Shown in pieces: positions 60,076 to 64,000 of a stretch of DNA of 64,000 bases. The translations under genes and the position numbers were made by a program. The notes beneath the pieces are model-generated. The model did no database searches, was not told where the DNA came from, and worked only from the letters and a program-made list of their open reading frames with translations. Origin of the DNA: Atopsyche davidsoni (taxonomy: Eukaryota; Arthropoda; Insecta; Trichoptera; Hydrobiosidae); assembly GCA_022113835.1 (NCBI GenBank), contig JAILWY010000016.1:3882501-3946500 (forward strand). The letters are read 5' to 3'. Every line of letters begins with the position of its first letter. The stretch's first letter is position 1.

Positions 60076-63000
60076 TTTACTATTAAGGCTTTAAATTACT
60101 TTTCAAATAATTAAAAAAAAAATTATTGACTGCGTTCCCCGCTGCGTCCACGGCACTGCTCTGGGAGATGCAGCACGTTATAATAGAGACATTAAAAAAG
60201 CGTTTTATACCTGCGCCTGCGCAGCCCGGCCGGGCCTCGCGCCATCTTGGAAATCAAAGCCTGCCATGTAAATCCACTGGAACCACATCCACGGAGTCCG
60301 CCAATTATTTACGATGTTATAAAGTATTGTAATAAGCGGCTGCCCGCTGGAACACACCTATATTTTTATGTGTAAATATGTATGCGGATTTATTACTATT
60401 GCTGTAATTTTTGTACTGGGTAGTTGCCTACTCGTTTTTAATTTGACACAAGCAATATAAATACAATCTGTTTCCATAAAACTCGAGTAATAAAATTCCA
60501 ATTTGTCGGCTTAGATCATCCAATTCAATGCATAGCTTTTTCGTGATTCTTTTGCAAAAAAAAAGCTTATTTATTTATTCAAAATCATTTTTACGAGTGT
60601 TACAAAATTACGGTTTGCGTTAGGCCTATGGACGTTATACGTAAAATAATTGTAACATTAGCTACATTTGTATTAAATTACACATATTGTTTCACAACTC
60701 GTGTGGATGTATGATGCATCTTGCAATTACTACGAAGACCTCAAAACATTTCAGATTTAAACATTATAAAAATAGACTTAATTAAATACCCAATAAGTAT
60801 AACAAAAATTGAATTCGCTTTTTAATATGCTATAAGGACAAGCTCATTCAGTTGAATCAATAATTTTGATAGCACCACAATTTTGTGACCTCCGTTTGCC
60901 TTGCGGAGTTTCGGTTTGTTGTTATATAAAACCGAAACCAAAGAAAAATAAACATTCTTACTATTCATTGACAATTTAAATTGACTAGTGGTGTTTCGAC
61001 AAACGGTCTTACAGAAACTATACTTGACAGAGACATTGCAATTTGTTAGTTGGAGTTCTTGGTTAATTGATTTACCAGCATTTTGTATTGTTCTTATCCG
61101 GTTATTGCTGGCTGAGTACTCGCGGGCTGGACTAGATCGCCCATTCCTTGCGCAAGAGAGAGAACTGAACTCGTTTGATCCGAGTCGGAACTGCAACGGA
61201 CTCAGTGTCATTATTACTTAATGATGGCTCGAGCTTTCTGTCTGATTACCCCGGCCAACATGGTGGTCCGTTGTGCAAGCCTCGGTTACAATGCACTCAC
61301 TGCCGGCGCGTGTCCAATGTGAAATATGAACATATCCGCATGATCTATTTGGTATTATTTTGAATGATGTGTCACGCCGGGTAGAAAGTTTGATACTAAA
61401 GATAAAAACGTCAGCTTAAATCTGAAATTGTGTAAGAGAAGTCAATGATATTAATGACGTCACGTTACTGAAGCATTTAGTACTCTCGCATAACGCGCTA
61501 CAGTATAATATATTTTTTGCAAGTGGTCTATTGATTCTAGTGAGTGTTAGTATGGATAAGGTTTTGGGTATTTTTTGTGCTGTCGATATAAGTTATATGG
61601 TTAGTTGACTGCACGCTGGCAGCTAATACGCGAGTCTTTAGAAATCCGCTGCAGTCTGCAAGCTTTAAACACGAACGAATTTTCAGGTCAGGTAAGGTTA
61701 GACTGCAAGCTCTAAGTTTATAATCGTGCAAGTCTAGTGTCTTAGATATAGTTGTGTGCGCCAATCAGACGTCGTGGAGTGACCGAAGGCAGAGGTAGGA
61801 AACGCTGACCGCATGGATTAGTCACCCCATTGAACAGAGCTGCTTCACGCTGCTGCGCGTCCGCCGTCACCCGATACAAAAGCCGATTACCGGTACAAAA
61901 AACCAGGGCAGTCCATTCAGTAAGCACAGGTGAGTACCACTGATCACTATCTGCTGCGACTTGGCGAATGGCCACTTTCAAATGTCAGTTATTTTTTATC
62001 GATTCTAAAAATAATATTATTATGTTTGTTTATTAAAAAAAAAAAAAATGTTTAAAACATATTTTTTGTGACTGACTAATATGTTAAGTTGATAATTTGG
62101 ATCTATAAAACATTTCGACTTAATAAAAAAAATAAAGGTTGATAACTTAAGATGAAAAGTGGTAAGGAGCTTTATTTATTAAAAAAGGTAATATTTTTTT
62201 TGTTTATTCAATTAACACATTATGGGACTATTTTATGAAAAAAATTATTAAAATGACAATGGACAAAACAACCCTTTCTACGTGTATGCAAAAGTTAAGA
62301 AATGTAATTTTCGACTATGATGCTTTTATTGTATAATAACAAACAATTTTAAAAAAAACATGCAATTATTCCATTTTATTTATTTGTTGTTATATATATA
62401 TTATATTATATATTTCATATACCATTTTTATCAAATTACACAATAATAAATAAAAAGTTTATAAAAACCATTAAAAAAAATAATAATAACTGAATGGTAC
62501 CGTACCGCAAAAAAATTAACATAAAAAAATTATAATTAATACAATTTTCATAATTCAAAATAAATATTTATAAATAATTGGATCACAACCCTTGCGGCGA
62601 TAAAAAGTCGGAATTTGAAATCAACGAATAAACCGCAATGTAATTTGTATCAAAAGCTTAGCGGACTCTGGAGGCGTGAAGTCCCTTTTTAAGTCCCACC
62701 GCACCTGAGAGAAATGATTTTATTGTTGCAGTTACCTGGAAACATTGTAAATGCACTGCTTGTAGCTTTGACAAGCAATTATCTCAATCCGGGTGAATTT
62801 TTTTATTATTAAAAACTCATGTTATATAAACTTGAATAGCTCTAAGCCTCGCCGCTAACGGCTGTAAACAAATTAATTTATTATTTATGGTAGACACTGA
62901 GTTGAATAAACACTTTTTAAGAGAGTACCTTAGCAATTAGTGAGTCTCTGCGATATTTCATATGTTATTGACAGAACCTTATAGATTTAAATTGCATGTT

Positions 63001-63690
63001 AAAACTTTGATTATGTAAACAGAATTATCACTAAGTTGTTATATATTATAGAAAATGGGTTTAATATGTAGGCTAGTTGTTTAGAATTGTAGCTTTTAAC
63101 CTGTTATGAACTTCAACTATACAAATATTTATTTTATAGCTCACCAAAATATAATTTATAAACTAAGTACTATTTTATTTCTATATATGCTTTTTTTAGT
63201 TCTAAGTGGTGAAAGAGCAAAAGAGATATAAATTAATTTTGAGAGTGTCTCTTATATTTTTGCGTTCGTAAAAGTGAGGTGAAAGCTATGTGAATGTCTA
63301 GCTGATATTTTTGCGATGTGACGATAATTAAACAGAGAAATATACGCGAAAATAATTTTATCGTTATAATTGTCAAAATAATAATTCTTTCCAGAAAATC
63401 ATATTTAAGCCTTTTGTAATAGCATCTTATGGGTGTAGTTTGGTTTGTCTCCGTTTCTGTAATGCATTAATATCTTAATAAACGTAGTCCGAACCCTAAC
63501 TGATATATTTCGTATTTTAACCTGTTTGCAATTTTTAGCTATAAATGTATATTTTAAATATTAAAAATAATTATTCGTTGCACATTTGCCCCAATTCGAC
63601 CCAATTACAAGAATTTTTATGCAATTATTTACTACTTATTATTTATTTTACATAAAAATATAAACAATAATTTTTATATTTTATACCATG
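60076..63690. other. Intergenic; GC islands at 60130-60350, 61080-61320, 61760-61960 and 62640-62780
   Basis: No gene recognised. The 62.7-kb block has TTTATTGTTGCAG followed by a short open frame (LPGNIVNALLVALTS) ending near a GT, but there is no donor consensus and no homologue known to me. The rest is AT-rich with simple AT repeats at about 62390-62420. Confidence 0.35.
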
Positions 63691-63768
63691 AAAAAATTAA
63701 TAGTGCCTGCCACCCGACCGGCATTCTAGAATATGCTCTTGGGTGCAAAAAGGTTGGGGACCCCTGCA
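63691..63768 (-). mobile_element. Terminal end of a hAT-like transposon
   Basis: Read on the minus strand, the sequence starts CAGGGGTCCCCAACCTTTTT, a typical terminal repeat of the hAT (Charlie/Buster) superfamily. The 8 bases outside it (CACTAGAC) would be the target duplication. I could not find the matching opposite end, so the element is truncated or its other end has decayed. Confidence 0.55.
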
Positions 63769-64000
63769 CTAGACAAAAATTTAAAATAAATTATTTTGAA
63801 ATATTGCAAAAAAATACCTATTTTATTTCTTGTTTTTTTGTCGTTCACTAACGGTTATAAAAATGGGTAAAAAAATATGAAATATAATAGAGCTTTTACA
63901 AAAAAATAATTGCAAATGCCATGTGTTGGTGCGACATGTCTCAGAAAACGAGGATGTTTTTTTAAAATTATTATTTTTATAACACAGTACGGTAAATTAT
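63769..64000. other. AT-rich end of the window
   Basis: No feature recognised. Confidence 0.4.

Noticed and set aside
61742..61981. 79-codon minus-strand frame
   Set aside because: No recognised motif; lies in a GC island with open frames on both strands.
62704..62810. Possible exon after TTTATTGTTGCAG (LPGNIVNALLVALTS...)
   Set aside because: The following GT is not a consensus donor, and the peptide has no match I know.
1..64000. CRISPR arrays, bacterial operons, ribosomal RNA genes or integrated viral genes
   Set aside because: None seen; intron structure and composition are eukaryotic, and no viral gene signature was recognised.

Overview
The window is nuclear DNA of an arthropod, most likely an insect. 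It is AT-rich, its genes are split by introns with GT..AG borders, and long intervals contain no open reading frame. The order cannot be fixed from the sequence. A block of TTAGG-type repeats (the ancestral arthropod telomere unit) at about 60 kb, PIF/Harbinger, pogo/Tigger-like, piggyBac-like and hAT-like transposon remains, and a non-LTR retrotransposon tail of a kind common in insects all fit an insect.

Layout. (1) 1-3.4 kb, minus strand: the 5' half of a protein arginine methyltransferase gene (PRMT6-like) in three exons, running off the left edge. Its first intron holds a complete, same-strand, three-exon HARBI1-like gene whose three predicted catalytic residues are all substituted. (2) 5.7-6.5 kb, plus strand: a GC-rich promoter with GAGA-type repeats and a TATA box, followed by a probable non-coding first exon with two upstream ORFs and a good splice donor. 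(3) 6.5-30.8 kb: a long interval, probably the first intron, with GC-rich islands in AT-rich DNA and several nearly perfect hairpins. (4) 30.85-32.75 kb, plus strand: a two-exon gene for a GAS1/GDNF-receptor-like, GPI-anchored, cysteine-rich protein. (5) 32.7-64 kb: a gene-poor stretch with about twenty more GC-rich islands, two tandem-repeat blocks, small DNA transposons (one nested in another), hairpins carrying hammerhead-ribozyme-like motifs, a TTAGG-containing inverted-repeat element, a hAT-like end, and one possible 31-nt minus-strand exon.

Only three protein-coding genes are well supported. The GC islands, 100-300 bp long and spaced roughly 1-2 kb apart with embedded AT-rich homeodomain-type sites, look like the regulatory landscape of a developmental gene. 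GAS1 family members are cell-surface signalling co-receptors, and this GAS1-like gene is the obvious candidate target. That link is inference. Most other open frames inside the islands look like chance products of high GC.
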